64,000 bases of DNA from Streptococcus oralis ATCC 35037. GTDB taxonomy: Bacteria; Bacillota; Bacilli; Lactobacillales; Streptococcaceae. The stretch covers positions 202,001-266,000 of the forward strand of contig NZ_LR134336.1 in the NCBI RefSeq assembly GCF_900637025.1, given 5' to 3'. The notes under the pieces were generated by a model. The model had not been told where the DNA came from. It did not search any database and saw only the letters and a program-made list of their open reading frames with translations. Every line of letters begins with the position of its first letter. Position 1 is the stretch's first letter. Positions 8,279 to 17,463 of this stretch are shown here, piece by piece. The translations under genes and the position numbers were made by a program.

Positions 8279-8578
8279 ATGAAAGATTTTGTTCAGACTT
8301 TTAAAAAAATAAGTTTTCTTTATCATGGAATTATCCTTGCGTCACTTGTAGGTGAAGTAGTGATGCTTTGGCAACTGGAAAGAGTTGTGCCCGTTCTCTA
8401 TCCAGGTTTTGTTGGATTTCTTCTCTTTCACCTAGTCTACCACATCATTTTATTTGTGATTGCAAAGAGAAGTGGTCGCTTGGACTATTTAGTCACGTGG
8501 GGGCTCTTTCTCATGTTTAATCTTTTGTATGATTCCTTTTTAGCGCTGATCTTTCTAGGTTTGTCTTTTGGTATGTGA
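8279..8578 (+). CDS. Small conserved-type membrane protein, unknown function
   Basis: A 99-residue protein with about three hydrophobic segments (YHGIILASLVGEVVMLW; PGFVGFLLFHLVYHIILFVI; LVTWGLFLMFNLLYDSFLALIFLGL) and short charged loops. I do not recognise a family. The ribosome-binding site is weak (GGGGATGAG). It is followed by a 140-base gap with a separate promoter for the aminotransferase, so it is probably transcribed on its own. Codon use looks ordinary and hydrophobicity is consistent along its length, which favours a real gene. Confidence 0.7.
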   Translation: MKDFVQTFKKISFLYHGIILASLVGEVVMLWQLERVVPVLYPGFVGFLLFHLVYHIILFVIAKRSGRLDYLVTWGLFLMFNLLYDSFLALIFLGLSFGM

Positions 8579-8662
8579 GAAAATGCTTCTGTATTCTAGT
8601 TGTTTAGACGGTGAAAACCTAGTCGTTGTGAGTTTTTTCTTTGCTTGCTCATTTCAGGAAAC

Positions 8663-8691
8663 TTGTCGCAATCCCTTTCTAGTGGTATAAT
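8663..8691 (+). promoter_or_regulatory. Promoter of the aminotransferase gene
   Basis: TTGTCG, 17 bases, TATAAT, with TGG before the -10 (extended -10). Confidence 0.75.
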
Positions 8692-8721
8692 GTTACTATC
8701 TCGATGAATTGAGGAAACAAA

Positions 8722-9936
8722 ATGAAAGAATATAACAAGTCTAGTAAGTTAGAGCACGTTGCCTATGATATCCGTGGCCCTGTTTTGGAAGAAGCTATGC
8801 GGATGCGAGCAAACGGAGAAAAGATTTTACGTCTGAATACAGGAAATCCAGCAGAATTTGGCTTTACAGCGCCAGATGAGGTCATTCATGACTTGATTAT
8901 GAATGCGCGTGATAGTGAGGGATATTCTGATTCCAAAGGGATTTTTTCAGCCCGTAAGGCCATCATGCAGTATTGCCAACTGAAGAAATTTCCCAATGTA
9001 GACATTGATGATATCTACCTTGGAAATGGTGTCAGTGAGCTGATTGTTATGTCCATGCAAGGGCTTTTGGATAATGGCGATGAGGTCTTGGTGCCTATGC
9101 CAGACTATCCTCTCTGGACAGCCGCGGTCAGCCTAGCTGGGGGAAATGCCGTTCACTATATCTGTGATGAGGCTGCAGAATGGTACCCAGATATTGACGA
9201 TATTAAGTCAAAAATCACTTCCAATACCAAGGCAATCGTCCTTATCAATCCAAATAACCCAACTGGAGCCCTTTATCCTAAGGAACTCTTGTTGGAGATT
9301 ATTGAGATTGCTCGTCAAAACGATTTGATCATCTTTGCGGATGAAATTTATGATCGCATGGTGATGGATGGACATGTGCATACGCCTGTGGCAAGCTTGG
9401 CACCTGATGTTTTCTGTGTCAGCATGAATGGTTTGTCAAAATCTCACCGTATCGCTGGTTTCCGTGTAGGATGGATGGTCTTGTCTGGTCCTAAGCACCA
9501 TGTCAAGGGCTATATCGAAGGTCTCAATATGCTGTCCAATATGCGTCTTTGCTCTAACGTTTTGGCCCAGCAAGTCGTACAAACTTCACTAGGTGGGCAC
9601 CAGTCAGTGGATGAATTGCTCCTTCCTGGTGGACGGATTTACGAGCAAAGAAACTTCATTTACAATGCCATTCAAGATATCCCAGGTTTGTCTGCGGTCA
9701 AGCCGAAGGCGGGTCTTTATATCTTCCCTAAAATCGACCGCAATATGTACCGCATTGATGATGATGAACAGTTCGTTCTTGATTTCTTGAAGCAGGAAAA
9801 GGTTCTCTTGGTTCATGGTCGTGGTTTTAACTGGAAGGAACCAGACCATTTCCGTATCGTTTACCTTCCTCGTGTGGACGAATTAGCGCAAATCCAAGAA
9901 AAGATGACACGTTTCTTGAGTCAGTATCGTAGATAA
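8722..9936 (+). CDS. alaT: PLP-dependent aminotransferase, AlaT-type
   Basis: A 404-residue class I/II aminotransferase of the AlaA/AlaT group, which interconverts alanine and pyruvate with glutamate/2-oxoglutarate. Family marks: LRLNTGNPAEFGF at the substrate end, INPNNPTGALYP, FADEIYDRM (the Asp that contacts the PLP ring nitrogen) and the PLP-lysine motif NGLSKSHRIAGFRVGW. It follows a GAGGAAACAAA ribosome-binding site and its own promoter. The next gene, rpmH, has a separate promoter. Exact substrate preference cannot be read from sequence, so the symbol reflects family and genomic position. Confidence 0.88.
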   Translation: MKEYNKSSKLEHVAYDIRGPVLEEAMRMRANGEKILRLNTGNPAEFGFTAPDEVIHDLIMNARDSEGYSDSKGIFSARKAIMQYCQLKKFPNVDIDDIYLGNGVSELIVMSMQGLLDNGDEVLVPMPDYPLWTAAVSLAGGNAVHYICDEAAEWYPDIDDIKSKITSNTKAIVLINPNNPTGALYPKELLLEIIEIARQNDLIIFADEIYDRMVMDGHVHTPVASLAPDVFCVSMNGLSKSHRIAGFRVGWMVLSGPKHHVKGYIEGLNMLSNMRLCSNVLAQQVVQTSLGGHQSVDELLLPGGRIYEQRNFIYNAIQDIPGLSAVKPKAGLYIFPKIDRNMYRIDDDEQFVLDFLKQEKVLLVHGRGFNWKEPDHFRIVYLPRVDELAQIQEKMTRFLSQYRR

Positions 9937-9977
9937 GGCTTTCATAGGGAAAAGCAGGAAACATTTCCTTAGAGCTA

Positions 9978-10006
9978 TTGACAAATAGGTCAGAATCAGA
10001 TAGAAT
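9978..10006 (+). promoter_or_regulatory. rpmH promoter
   Basis: TTGACA, exactly 17 bases, TAGAAT: a near-consensus strong promoter, with a ~70-base leader to the GTG start. Confidence 0.85.
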
Positions 10007-10080
10007 AGTAAAGTATGTTTAGTAACTGATCACTTTATAGCCGGCTAAACGAATACAAAATCTATGAGGAGGTATTCATC

Positions 10081-10215
10081 GTGAAACGTACTTATCAACC
10101 AAGTAAACTTCGTCGTGCGCGCAAACACGGATTCCGTAACCGTATGTCAACTAAAAACGGTCGTCGCGTATTGGCAGCTCGTCGTCGTAAAGGACGCAAA
10201 GTTTTGGCTGCTTAA
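10081..10215 (+). CDS. rpmH: 50S ribosomal protein L34
   Basis: A 44-residue protein beginning with a GTG start ([20 protein letters not shown]) and ending GRKVLAA. It is the very basic L34 of the large subunit. The GTG follows a GAGGAGGT ribosome-binding site at optimal spacing, which fixes the start. In many bacteria rpmH lies beside rnpA and the origin; here neither rnpA nor dnaA is near, the arrangement typical of streptococci. It is followed by an intrinsic terminator. Confidence 0.98.
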
Positions 10216-10237
10216 TCCAAACGAATTCAACAAAGAA

Positions 10238-10272
10238 GTCAGTAGGAACTCGAGTCTACTGGCTTTTCTTTT
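10238..10272 (+). terminator. rpmH terminator
   Basis: GTCAGTAG and CTACTGGC pair (one G-T) around GAACTCGAGT, followed by TTTTCTTTTT. Confidence 0.9.
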
Positions 10273-10351
10273 TATCCTACATAGTGAACTGTCCACGAAA
10301 TCTTCAATTTCAAATGGAACTCATGGAGGGCTCTTTTAAAAGGTCACATAC

Positions 10352-10397
10352 AAAAAAACTCAAAACCAGATATAAGTTACTGATTTTGAGTTTTTGT
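10352..10397. terminator. Terminator of the kimA-like gene
   Basis: ACTCAAAA and TTTTGAGT with A7 and T5 flanks. It directly abuts the stop codon of the minus-strand transporter gene and may also catch readthrough from rpmH. Confidence 0.8.
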
Positions 10398-12242
10398 TTA
10401 TTCTTTTAAGTGATAAGAGTAGCTGGCGACAACGACGTCTTCATGCCATCTGAGAGCGTATTTTAGTTTGAGGCTCATTTGATTGTGCAGGATATTTTGC
10501 CAAGGCTTGTTAGGGATAAACTGTGGGACAAGGACTGTAACGGTGTAGTTTTTTTGCTTAGCTTCTTGGGCGATTCGTTTGACATACTTAACGCTAGGGG
10601 TGATGATGTCGCGGTAGCTAGTATTGATATTCTTCAGAGTGATATTTGGGAAGTAATCGGCAAATTCCTGAAGAATTTCTTGGTCTTTTTCGGCCGTTTC
10701 TTTAGTAGAAATGTGCATGGCTAACACTTCATCACCGATACTTTGAGCGTAGTTAATGGCTCCGACACTTACTCGAGTGACATTTCCTACTAGGACAAGG
10801 ACAAGGTTACCGTCATAAATGCGCTTTTCAATTCCTTCGTAGAGTCGTAGTTGTTTTGCCACTTTTTGGTAATGGCTGTGAATGGACAAAAAGAGGAAAG
10901 TTAGAACTAGGATAATTGGGAAGAATGGCCAGATATCACCCAGTCTGAAGAGGAGTAAAATGAGGACAATAGCATAACAAATGATGGCCCCAAGGATATT
11001 AGCAAAGGCAGGTTTTAAGAAGTTTGCTCCTTTTTCCTTTTTCCAATGACGAATCATCCCAGTCTGAGAAAGGGCAAAGGGAACGAAGACCCCGATAGTA
11101 TAAAGAGGAATCAAGCGTTCAGTATTCCCATTAAAAATGAGAAGAAGGATCATAGCCCCAAAAGCCAGAGTTAAGATACCGTTGGAGTAGCCAAGACGAT
11201 CCCCCTTTTCCATAAAGAGATGGGGCATGTACTTGTTTTTAGCCATATTGTAGGCCAACATAGGGAAGGCTGAAAAGCCAGTATTTGCAGCTACAGCTAG
11301 AATTAAGGCTGTCGAGAACTGGAAGAGATAGTAGCTCGCATGACCAAAGAATGAATCACCAAGAATGCCCTTGGCCATTTGCGAGAGGATGGTTTCTCCA
11401 TTTTGAGGTGTGATGCCCATCCAGTAGTTTAGGAAGGTAATGCCTGCAAAAAGAAATCCTAAAATGAGCGACATGATGGTCAAGGTCTGAGCAGCATTTT
11501 TTTCTTTCGGAGTTTTGAAAAATGGTACCGCATTTGAAATAGCCTCAACCCCTGTCAGAGAGGCAGAGCCACTGGTAAAGGCTCTCAATAGGAGAACGAT
11601 GGAAAGGCTCGGAACGGTTTGTCCAATGGTTGAAGTTGCCTGGTAGTTTAGGGAACCTGTAAATAGTTGAAAGAACCCATAAAGCAAGAGAAAGACGGTA
11701 CTGAAGATAAAGAGGTAGACGGGAATCATCAGAGAGCTGGCAGATTCTTTCAAGCCTCTTAAATTCAAGAGCATGAGCAGGCAGACTAGGAAAATAGAGA
11801 TATGAAGATTGTAGGGATGGAGGGCAGGGATGGCTGCAGTAATAGCATCAGCTCCAGAAGCAACGGATACGGCTACTGTCAGCATATAGTCAACAAGGAG
11901 GCTGCCCCCTGCAATCAAGCCTAGTTCAGGGGAGAGATTTTCTCGAGTGACCATATAAGCCCCACCGCCTTGAGGATAGGCGTGGATGATTTGACGATAG
12001 GAAATGGTTAAACTAGCGAGCAGTAAGAGGACAAAAATACCGATAGGGAGGCTCCACCAAATAGCGAGAGGAGAGAGACTGACTAAAACGAGAATGACTT
12101 GTTCAGGTCCATAGGCAATAGAAGACAGGGCATCACTGGATAACATTGCAAGTGCCTGCATTTTTCCAAGCAATCCCCCTTCGCCGTCTGTGAGAGACTT
12201 GAGTGGTCGACCGATAAAGGTATATTTTAATTTTCTAAACAT
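10398..12242 (-). CDS. KimA-type APC-superfamily potassium transporter
   Basis: A 614-residue permease with about 12 membrane segments and a C-terminal cytoplasmic domain. The N-terminal block (KALAMLSSDALSS-like, here LGKMQALAMLSSDALSSIAY; SYRQIIHAYPQGGGAYMV; GGSLLVDYMLTVAVS; NLRGLKESAS) resembles Bacillus KimA (YdaO), a high-affinity K+ importer inhibited by c-di-AMP. The K+ role is inferred. The last ~160 residues (LVLVGNVTRVSVGAINYAQS) look UspA-like. I place the start at 12242, where AAAGGA sits 8 bases ahead. An ATG at 12269 has no ribosome-binding site and coincides with the predicted transcript start. Confidence 0.85.
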   Translation of the reverse strand: MFRKLKYTFIGRPLKSLTDGEGGLLGKMQALAMLSSDALSSIAYGPEQVILVLVSLSPLAIWWSLPIGIFVLLLLASLTISYRQIIHAYPQGGGAYMVTRENLSPELGLIAGGSLLVDYMLTVAVSVASGADAITAAIPALHPYNLHISIFLVCLLMLLNLRGLKESASSLMIPVYLFIFSTVFLLLYGFFQLFTGSLNYQATSTIGQTVPSLSIVLLLRAFTSGSASLTGVEAISNAVPFFKTPKEKNAAQTLTIMSLILGFLFAGITFLNYWMGITPQNGETILSQMAKGILGDSFFGHASYYLFQFSTALILAVAANTGFSAFPMLAYNMAKNKYMPHLFMEKGDRLGYSNGILTLAFGAMILLLIFNGNTERLIPLYTIGVFVPFALSQTGMIRHWKKEKGANFLKPAFANILGAIICYAIVLILLLFRLGDIWPFFPIILVLTFLFLSIHSHYQKVAKQLRLYEGIEKRIYDGNLVLVLVGNVTRVSVGAINYAQSIGDEVLAMHISTKETAEKDQEILQEFADYFPNITLKNINTSYRDIITPSVKYVKRIAQEAKQKNYTVTVLVPQFIPNKPWQNILHNQMSLKLKYALRWHEDVVVASYSYHLKE

Positions 12243-12277
12243 TTTCTTTTCCTTTGATGAAAATTTCAATAAGTGTT

Positions 12278-12306
12278 ATTATACTGCTTTGAAAAAGGGC
12301 AGTCAA
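12278..12306 (-). promoter_or_regulatory. Promoter of the kimA-like gene
   Basis: On the minus strand TTGACT (12301-12306), 17 bases and TATAAT (12278-12283). No c-di-AMP (ydaO) riboswitch fits in the short leader of ~30 bases. Confidence 0.85.
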
Positions 12307-12393
12307 GGGAGAATGATTGGTATTAGAATATTTTTACAAGCCGGGGGATGCTATTTTTGGTATAATAGATGGAAGAAAATGAGGTTAGAAAAG

Positions 12394-13161
12394 ATGATTT
12401 TTGATACGCACACACATTTAAATGTAGAAGAATTTGCAGGACGTGAGGCAGAAGAAATCGCCTTGGCTGCTGAGATGGGTGTGACACAGATGAATATTGT
12501 TGGTTTTGATACACCAACCATTGAACGAGCCCTGGAGTTGGCAGATGAGTATGAGCAACTCTACGCAACTATTGGCTGGCATCCGACGGAAGCAGGGACT
12601 TACACAGATGAGGTCGAAGCTTACTTGCTTGAAAAACTAAAACATCCTAAGGTCGTTGCCTTAGGGGAGATTGGTCTGGACTACCATTGGATGACAGCAC
12701 CTAAGGAAGTACAGGAGCAGGTTTTTCGTCGTCAGATTCAGTTGTCTAAGGACTTGAATTTGCCTTTTGTGGTCCATACCCGTGATGCGCTAGAAGATAC
12801 TTATGAGATTATCAAGAGTGAGGGCGTTGGTCCTCGTGGTGGGATTATGCATTCATTTTCAGGTTCTTTGGAGTGGGCTGAGAAGTTTGTCGGGCTTGGC
12901 ACGACCATTTCTTTCTCAGGTGTGGTGACCTTTAAGAAAGCGACGGATATCCAAGAGGCTGCTAGGGAACTTCCGTTAGACAAGATTTTGGTAGAAACGG
13001 ATGCGCCCTACCTGGCTCCTGTTCCTAAACGTGGCCGTGAAAACAAAACAGCCTACACACGCTATGTGGTGGACTTTATCGCCGACTTGCGTGGGATGAC
13101 GACTGAGGAGTTAGCCGCAGTAGCGACTGCAAATGCTGAAAGGATATTTGGAATTGGATAA
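12394..13161 (+). CDS. tatD: TatD-family metal-dependent deoxyribonuclease
   Basis: A 255-residue TIM-barrel hydrolase of the TatD/YcfH family. Metal ligands: FDTHTHLN at the N terminus (HxH), GEIGLDYH, VVHTRDA, IMHSFSG and VETDAPYLAP. TatD proteins act as 3'-5' DNA exonucleases in DNA quality control. The start at 12394 follows GAGG with 9-base spacing. A longer frame upstream has no ribosome-binding site. TATAAT at 12361 marks the promoter. It heads the run tatD-(membrane protein)-rnmV-(SDR)-ksgA-rsgA. Confidence 0.95.
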   Translation: MIFDTHTHLNVEEFAGREAEEIALAAEMGVTQMNIVGFDTPTIERALELADEYEQLYATIGWHPTEAGTYTDEVEAYLLEKLKHPKVVALGEIGLDYHWMTAPKEVQEQVFRRQIQLSKDLNLPFVVHTRDALEDTYEIIKSEGVGPRGGIMHSFSGSLEWAEKFVGLGTTISFSGVVTFKKATDIQEAARELPLDKILVETDAPYLAPVPKRGRENKTAYTRYVVDFIADLRGMTTEELAAVATANAERIFGIG

Positions 13162-13738
13162 ATTATTTAATTGGTTAAAAATTAATACAACTTTTAAAGT
13201 TAATCTATACTTGGGACTTATATTATGTGTTGTATCGTTTTTTATTGGAAATTTGATAAAGCTAATATTCACTTTTATTATACTGATATGGATTAGCATT
13301 TTTTGGTATATATATCAATGTAGTGATGCTTTGACTATAGGAAAATTTTTATTAGGTTATAAAGAACATAATGATTTGTGTGGAAGCGATGCTTTTTTCT
13401 TTAAATTACGGTCAAGTGAGTTTTTCAAAATATTGAAGAGATACCCAATAACCATACTCTATATTTTTCTTTGGTATCTTCCTCTAAGCGCCTTACTAAA
13501 ATTTTGGGATGCAATCAAATCAATTATTACCATGCTAAACTTACTTGACATATTGGGTTTTATCAATTATTTTGAAAGTTGTATTAAAAATTTAGCAAGT
13601 GGTTTAGCACCATATATGTTGGCATACAAAGATGAAACACAAATCGTTGTAAACATTGTGTATTTGCTTATTTTATGGATAGTGACCTATACTGTTTGTT
13701 TGCGAATTAAGCTTTCTAAATTTGAGGATGACAACTAG
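13133..13738 (+). CDS. AT-rich membrane protein inserted between tatD and rnmV, unknown function
   Basis: Up to 201 residues, with several hydrophobic segments (FKVNLYLGLILCVVSFFIGN; LIFTFIILIWISIFWYIY; ITILYIFLWYLPLSALLKFW; IVYLLILWIVTYTVCL). The DNA is clearly more AT-rich than tatD and rnmV, which suggests a later acquisition. Two starts are possible: ATG 13133, overlapping tatD by 29 bases, or TTG 13154, which has AAAGGA nine bases upstream and overlaps the tatD stop. The second looks better translated. Its end overlaps the upstream reading frame of rnmV, so the three genes appear co-transcribed. I do not recognise the family. Confidence 0.7.
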   Translation: MLKGYLELDKLFNWLKINTTFKVNLYLGLILCVVSFFIGNLIKLIFTFIILIWISIFWYIYQCSDALTIGKFLLGYKEHNDLCGSDAFFFKLRSSEFFKILKRYPITILYIFLWYLPLSALLKFWDAIKSIITMLNLLDILGFINYFESCIKNLASGLAPYMLAYKDETQIVVNIVYLLILWIVTYTVCLRIKLSKFEDDN

Positions 13739-13742
13739 TAAT

Positions 13743-14309
13743 ATGGAAAAAATAAAAATTTCCCAAGTCATCGTGGTTGAAGGTCGCGATGATACGGCCA
13801 ATCTCAAACGTTACTTTGATGTAGAGACCTATGAAACACGAGGTTCCGCAATAAATGATCAGGATATAGAACGCATTCAGCGCCTGCATGAATTACATGG
13901 AGTCATTGTCTTTACAGATCCAGATTTTAATGGGGAGCGGATTCGTCGCATGATTATGACGGCCATTCCAACAGTGCAGCATGCCTTTCTCAAGCGAGAA
14001 GAGGCTGTTCCCAAATCCAAGTCCAAGGGACGTTCTCTGGGAATCGAACACGCCAGCTATGAAGATCTAAAAGCAGCGCTGGCTCAGGTGACAGAGCAAT
14101 TTGAAAACAAGAACGAGTTTGACATCAGTCGTGGTGACTTGATTCGCCTAGGTTTCTTGGCGGGAGCGGACAGTCGTAGGCGCAGAGAGTATCTAGGCGA
14201 ACAGCTCCGCATCGGTTATTCCAATGGAAAACAACTCCTCAAGCGCTTAGAGTTATTTGGGATAACCTTGGCAGAAGTGGAAGAAGTGATGGCTAAGTAT
14301 TCAGACTAA
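13743..14309 (+). CDS. rnmV: Ribonuclease M5 (5S rRNA maturase)
   Basis: RNase M5 trims 5S rRNA precursor in low-GC Gram-positives, using L18 as cofactor. The 188-residue protein starts with a Toprim domain: VIVVEGRDDTANLKRYF (catalytic Glu) and IVFTDPDFNGERIRRMI (DxD). The start at 13743 gives the usual N terminus (MEKIKISQVIVVEGRDD). Codons TTG 13722 and ATG 13728 are in frame upstream but lie inside the preceding gene. It pairs with ksgA, another rRNA-maturation gene, two genes downstream. Confidence 0.95.
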   Translation: MEKIKISQVIVVEGRDDTANLKRYFDVETYETRGSAINDQDIERIQRLHELHGVIVFTDPDFNGERIRRMIMTAIPTVQHAFLKREEAVPKSKSKGRSLGIEHASYEDLKAALAQVTEQFENKNEFDISRGDLIRLGFLAGADSRRRREYLGEQLRIGYSNGKQLLKRLELFGITLAEVEEVMAKYSD

Positions 14310-14320
14310 CGGAGTCAGAA

Positions 14321-15175
14321 ATGAAAAAAGTAATTATTACGGGTGGCAATAGTGGTATTGGCTGCCAGTCTGCTAAACAGTTGGCTGAAAAGGGCTGGTC
14401 GGTAACTCTCTTTTGTAGACGGAAAGAAGCTGCTGAGCAAGCCTGTGAGAAAATCCGTCAACAAACAGGAAACCCACATGTAGATTATATATTGGTTGAT
14501 CTATCTGATGTGAAGAGTGTCAGGAAAGCGGTAGAACAGTATATCCAAAAAGAAGACGCTCTAGACGTTCTGATTAACAATGCAGCTGATTTTGATTTGT
14601 CAGTCAAAAAGCCAATTCTTAGCAAAGACGGATTGGAAAAACAATTTGCGACCAATGTTGTCGCCCCTTTCTTGCTTTCTATCTTGTTGAAAGGTTTGTT
14701 GGAAAAATCTGAGAGTGGTCGGATTATTAATATCTCTTCCCAAGGGCTGATTCTTTATCCTTTCATGAAGCTTGATTTTGAAAATTTAGCTGGTCAAAAA
14801 CATTACAATCCTGCTAAGACTTATTATCAGAATAAACTAGCCTTGTTGATGCTGTCGCTTTATATGCGGAAACATTGGAAAGGTATCAAAATTCAGGCAA
14901 TCCGTGTGACCAATGTCAAAGTTGATATGCGCCGCTATGATCACCTCAGCGATTTTATGAAAAATTTGTATAAAATCAAGTCAAGATTTTCAATTAGTCC
15001 TGAAGAAATGGCCAAAGTCTACACAGCCTTATCTACAGAAGATGGATATGACGGTTTTTTGTATGACGAGAAATGCAGGGAAGTAAAAGCAAATAGATCT
15101 GCTTACGAAGAAGAAGAGCAAGCAAAACTCTATTCCTTACTTGAACAACTGACATTTTCAAGAGACAATCTATAA
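14321..15175 (+). CDS. Short-chain dehydrogenase/reductase
   Basis: A 284-residue SDR of the retinol-dehydrogenase/WWOX-like type. The Rossmann glycine motif TGGNSGIG is at residues 7-14. DVLINNAADFD matches the NNAG motif, IINISSQG carries the catalytic Ser and YYQNK is the YxxxK catalytic pair. It therefore should bind NAD(P)H. Substrate unknown. It begins 11 bases behind rnmV with a GGAG site, so it is likely co-transcribed. It separates rnmV from ksgA, genes that are usually close together, and is probably an accessory insertion. Confidence 0.88.
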   Translation: MKKVIITGGNSGIGCQSAKQLAEKGWSVTLFCRRKEAAEQACEKIRQQTGNPHVDYILVDLSDVKSVRKAVEQYIQKEDALDVLINNAADFDLSVKKPILSKDGLEKQFATNVVAPFLLSILLKGLLEKSESGRIINISSQGLILYPFMKLDFENLAGQKHYNPAKTYYQNKLALLMLSLYMRKHWKGIKIQAIRVTNVKVDMRRYDHLSDFMKNLYKIKSRFSISPEEMAKVYTALSTEDGYDGFLYDEKCREVKANRSAYEEEEQAKLYSLLEQLTFSRDNL

Positions 15176-15368
15176 AGAATTAGAAAAATAAATTTTATGC
15201 TTATTTCAATAGTGGAAAGAAATTTAGATATCGAAATCTGTTTGGAGAGTCCTGAAAAGTGATAACAATAGCCAGATAACCCAAAAATACAAAAGGAATG
15301 TGTTACAATAGAGGTACTTAGATTTATTTTGATAGCGTTAAAATAGAAGCTTATAAGGACAGTGCGAA

Positions 15369-15704
15369 ATGAAAATTCGAGTTGATAGAGATTCTGTGTG
15401 TATGGGAGACGATGCATTGTCTCATGAGACAGAATTTGAGATTCCTGAAGAAATGACGGTGAAAGAATTTTTTGACTTTCTAGAAAAGGAACGTTATTTG
15501 CCGTCTGTTCAAGGAAACAATGTCGCTTGGGAACTCCGTAATCGAAATGGGGAACAAGGTGTTTATTTCACCAAAACACGAGAGATTATCCATCCAAATG
15601 CGGTCTTAAAAGAGATGTTGGAAGGAATTACTGAGACTCCCTTATTTGTTTTGCTCTATCATTATACTCCGGAAGCATATTATATTAGAAAAGAGAATAA
15701 ATGA
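15369..15704 (+). CDS. Hypothetical 111-residue protein coupled to ksgA
   Basis: A cytoplasmic, acidic protein ([15 protein letters not shown] start) with no signal peptide or membrane segment. I do not recognise a family. Its stop codon overlaps the ksgA start (ATGA at 15701-15704), so translation of ksgA is probably coupled to it. A ribosome-binding site AAGGAC lies eight bases ahead of the ATG, and a TACAAT -10 is seen at 15304. The 190-base gap before it, behind the SDR gene, has no other visible feature. Confidence 0.75.
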   Translation: MKIRVDRDSVCMGDDALSHETEFEIPEEMTVKEFFDFLEKERYLPSVQGNNVAWELRNRNGEQGVYFTKTREIIHPNAVLKEMLEGITETPLFVLLYHYTPEAYYIRKENK

Positions 15705-16573
15705 GAATTGCAGATTATAGCGTGACCAAGGCGGTGCTGGAGCGTCACGGTTTTACCTTTAAAAAGTCCTTTGGGCAAAATTTCCTGACGGATACCAATA
15801 TTCTTCAAAAAATCGTGGATACAGCTGAGATTGATGATCAGGTCAATGTCATTGAAATCGGTCCAGGAATTGGTGCCTTGACAGAATTTTTGACTGAGCG
15901 TGCGGCAGAGGTCATGGCTTTTGAGATTGACCACCGTTTGGTACCGATTTTAGCGGATACCCTGCGTGATTTTGATAATGTGACCGTAGTCAACGAGGAC
16001 ATTCTCAAAGTTGACTTGGCGCAGCATATCCAGAATTTCAAAAATCCAGACCTGCCAATCAAGGTGGTAGCCAACTTGCCCTACTATATCACAACGCCTA
16101 TTCTCATGCATTTAATCGAGAGTGGCATTCCTTTTAGTGAGTTTGTCGTTATGATGCAAAAAGAAGTGGCGGACCGTATCTCAGCACAGCCAAATACCAA
16201 GGCTTACGGTAGTTTGTCGATTGCTGTGCAGTATTACATGACAGCCAAGGTTGCCTTTATCGTGCCTCGTACGGTCTTTGTGCCAGCGCCAAACGTAGAC
16301 TCAGCTATCCTGAAAATGGTGCGTCGTCCAGAGCCAGCTGTAGCAGTGAAAGATGAGAACTTCTTCTTTAAGGTTTCCAAGGCTAGTTTCACCCATCGTC
16401 GCAAGACCTTGTGGAATAACCTGACAGGTTATTTTGGGAAGACCGAAGAAATCAAGGACAAACTGACCAAGGCTTTGGATCAGGCAGGCTTGTCTCCATC
16501 TGTGCGTGGTGAAGCTCTCAGCTTGGCAGAATTTGCTAGTCTGGCAGATGCGCTTAAAGGACAAGGACTCTAA
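15701..16573 (+). CDS. ksgA: 16S rRNA dimethyladenosine transferase
   Basis: KsgA (RsmA) dimethylates two adjacent adenines (A1518/A1519 in E. coli numbering) near the 3' end of 16S rRNA, a late step of 30S assembly. The 290-residue protein has the SAM-binding loop [15 protein letters not shown] (near residues 50-64), an acidic ribose-binding residue in MAFEIDHRL and the NLPYYI catalytic motif. The start overlaps the upstream stop by four bases. rsgA, a 30S-assembly GTPase, starts one base after its stop. Confidence 0.97.
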   Translation: MRIADYSVTKAVLERHGFTFKKSFGQNFLTDTNILQKIVDTAEIDDQVNVIEIGPGIGALTEFLTERAAEVMAFEIDHRLVPILADTLRDFDNVTVVNEDILKVDLAQHIQNFKNPDLPIKVVANLPYYITTPILMHLIESGIPFSEFVVMMQKEVADRISAQPNTKAYGSLSIAVQYYMTAKVAFIVPRTVFVPAPNVDSAILKMVRRPEPAVAVKDENFFFKVSKASFTHRRKTLWNNLTGYFGKTEEIKDKLTKALDQAGLSPSVRGEALSLAEFASLADALKGQGL

Positions 16574-16574
16574 G

Positions 16575-17453
16575 ATGCAGGGACAAATCATTAAAGCCTT
16601 GGCGGGCTTCTATTATGTGGAGAGTGATGGCCAAGTCTATCAGACACGCGCGCGTGGGAATTTCCGTAAGAAAGGCCATACCCCTTACGTTGGGGACTGG
16701 GTAGATTTCTCTGCTGAGGAAAATTCCGAAGGTTATATCCTCAATATACACGAACGGAAAAACAGTCTGGTCCGTCCGCCTATTGTTAATATTGACCAAG
16801 CTGTGGTAATCATGTCCGTCAAGGAACCGGACTTCAACAGCAACTTGTTGGATCGTTTCTTGGTTCTTCTGGAACACAAGGGCATCCATCCTATCGTTTA
16901 TATTTCTAAAATGGACTTGCTGGAAGATAGGGGAGAACTGGATTTTTATGAACAGACTTATGGTGACATCGGCTATGACTTTGTGACTAGTAAAGAGGAA
17001 CTCCTACCTTTGTTGACAGGAAAAGTGACGGTCTTTATGGGGCAGACAGGTGTTGGAAAATCAACACTCCTCAATAAAATCGCACCAGATCTCAATCTTG
17101 AAACAGGAGAGATCTCAGACAGTCTAGGTCGTGGTCGCCATACCACTCGAGCTGTTAGTTTTTACAATCTCAATGGGGGTAAAATCGCGGACACGCCAGG
17201 ATTTTCATCACTGGATTATGAAGTGTCAACGGCTGAAGACCTCAATCAGGCCTTTCCAGAGATTGCCAGTGTCAGTCGAGACTGTAAATTCCGTACTTGT
17301 ACCCATACCCATGAACCGTCCTGTGCGGTTAAGCCAGCTGTAGAAGAAGGAACCATTGCAACCTTCCGTTTTGACAACTACCTGCAATTTCTCAGTGAGA
17401 TTGAAAATCGCAGAGAAACCTACAAAAAAGTCAGCAAAAAAATTCCAAAATAA
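16575..17453 (+). CDS. rsgA: Ribosome small-subunit-dependent GTPase A
   Basis: RsgA is a circularly permuted GTPase that checks and releases factors during late 30S maturation. The 292-residue protein shows an N-terminal OB fold ([20 protein letters not shown]), then G4 (VYISKMDL), G1 ([12 protein letters not shown]) and G3 ([10 protein letters not shown]) in permuted order. The C-terminal zinc site is [14 protein letters not shown]. The start ATG 16575 gives the normal N terminus [15 protein letters not shown]. An in-frame upstream start lies inside ksgA. It is tightly packed between ksgA and rpe. Confidence 0.97.
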   Translation: MQGQIIKALAGFYYVESDGQVYQTRARGNFRKKGHTPYVGDWVDFSAEENSEGYILNIHERKNSLVRPPIVNIDQAVVIMSVKEPDFNSNLLDRFLVLLEHKGIHPIVYISKMDLLEDRGELDFYEQTYGDIGYDFVTSKEELLPLLTGKVTVFMGQTGVGKSTLLNKIAPDLNLETGEISDSLGRGRHTTRAVSFYNLNGGKIADTPGFSSLDYEVSTAEDLNQAFPEIASVSRDCKFRTCTHTHEPSCAVKPAVEEGTIATFRFDNYLQFLSEIENRRETYKKVSKKIPK

Positions 17454-17463
17454 GGAGAAACAG

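Noticed and set aside
12243..12269. Upstream ATG for the kimA-like gene (nine more residues)
   Set aside because: No ribosome-binding site, and the ATG coincides with the predicted transcription start. ATG 12242 has AAAGGA at good spacing.
12190..12393. N-terminal extension of TatD
   Set aside because: It runs through the divergent promoter region with no ribosome-binding site, and family proteins begin with the FDTHTH motif.
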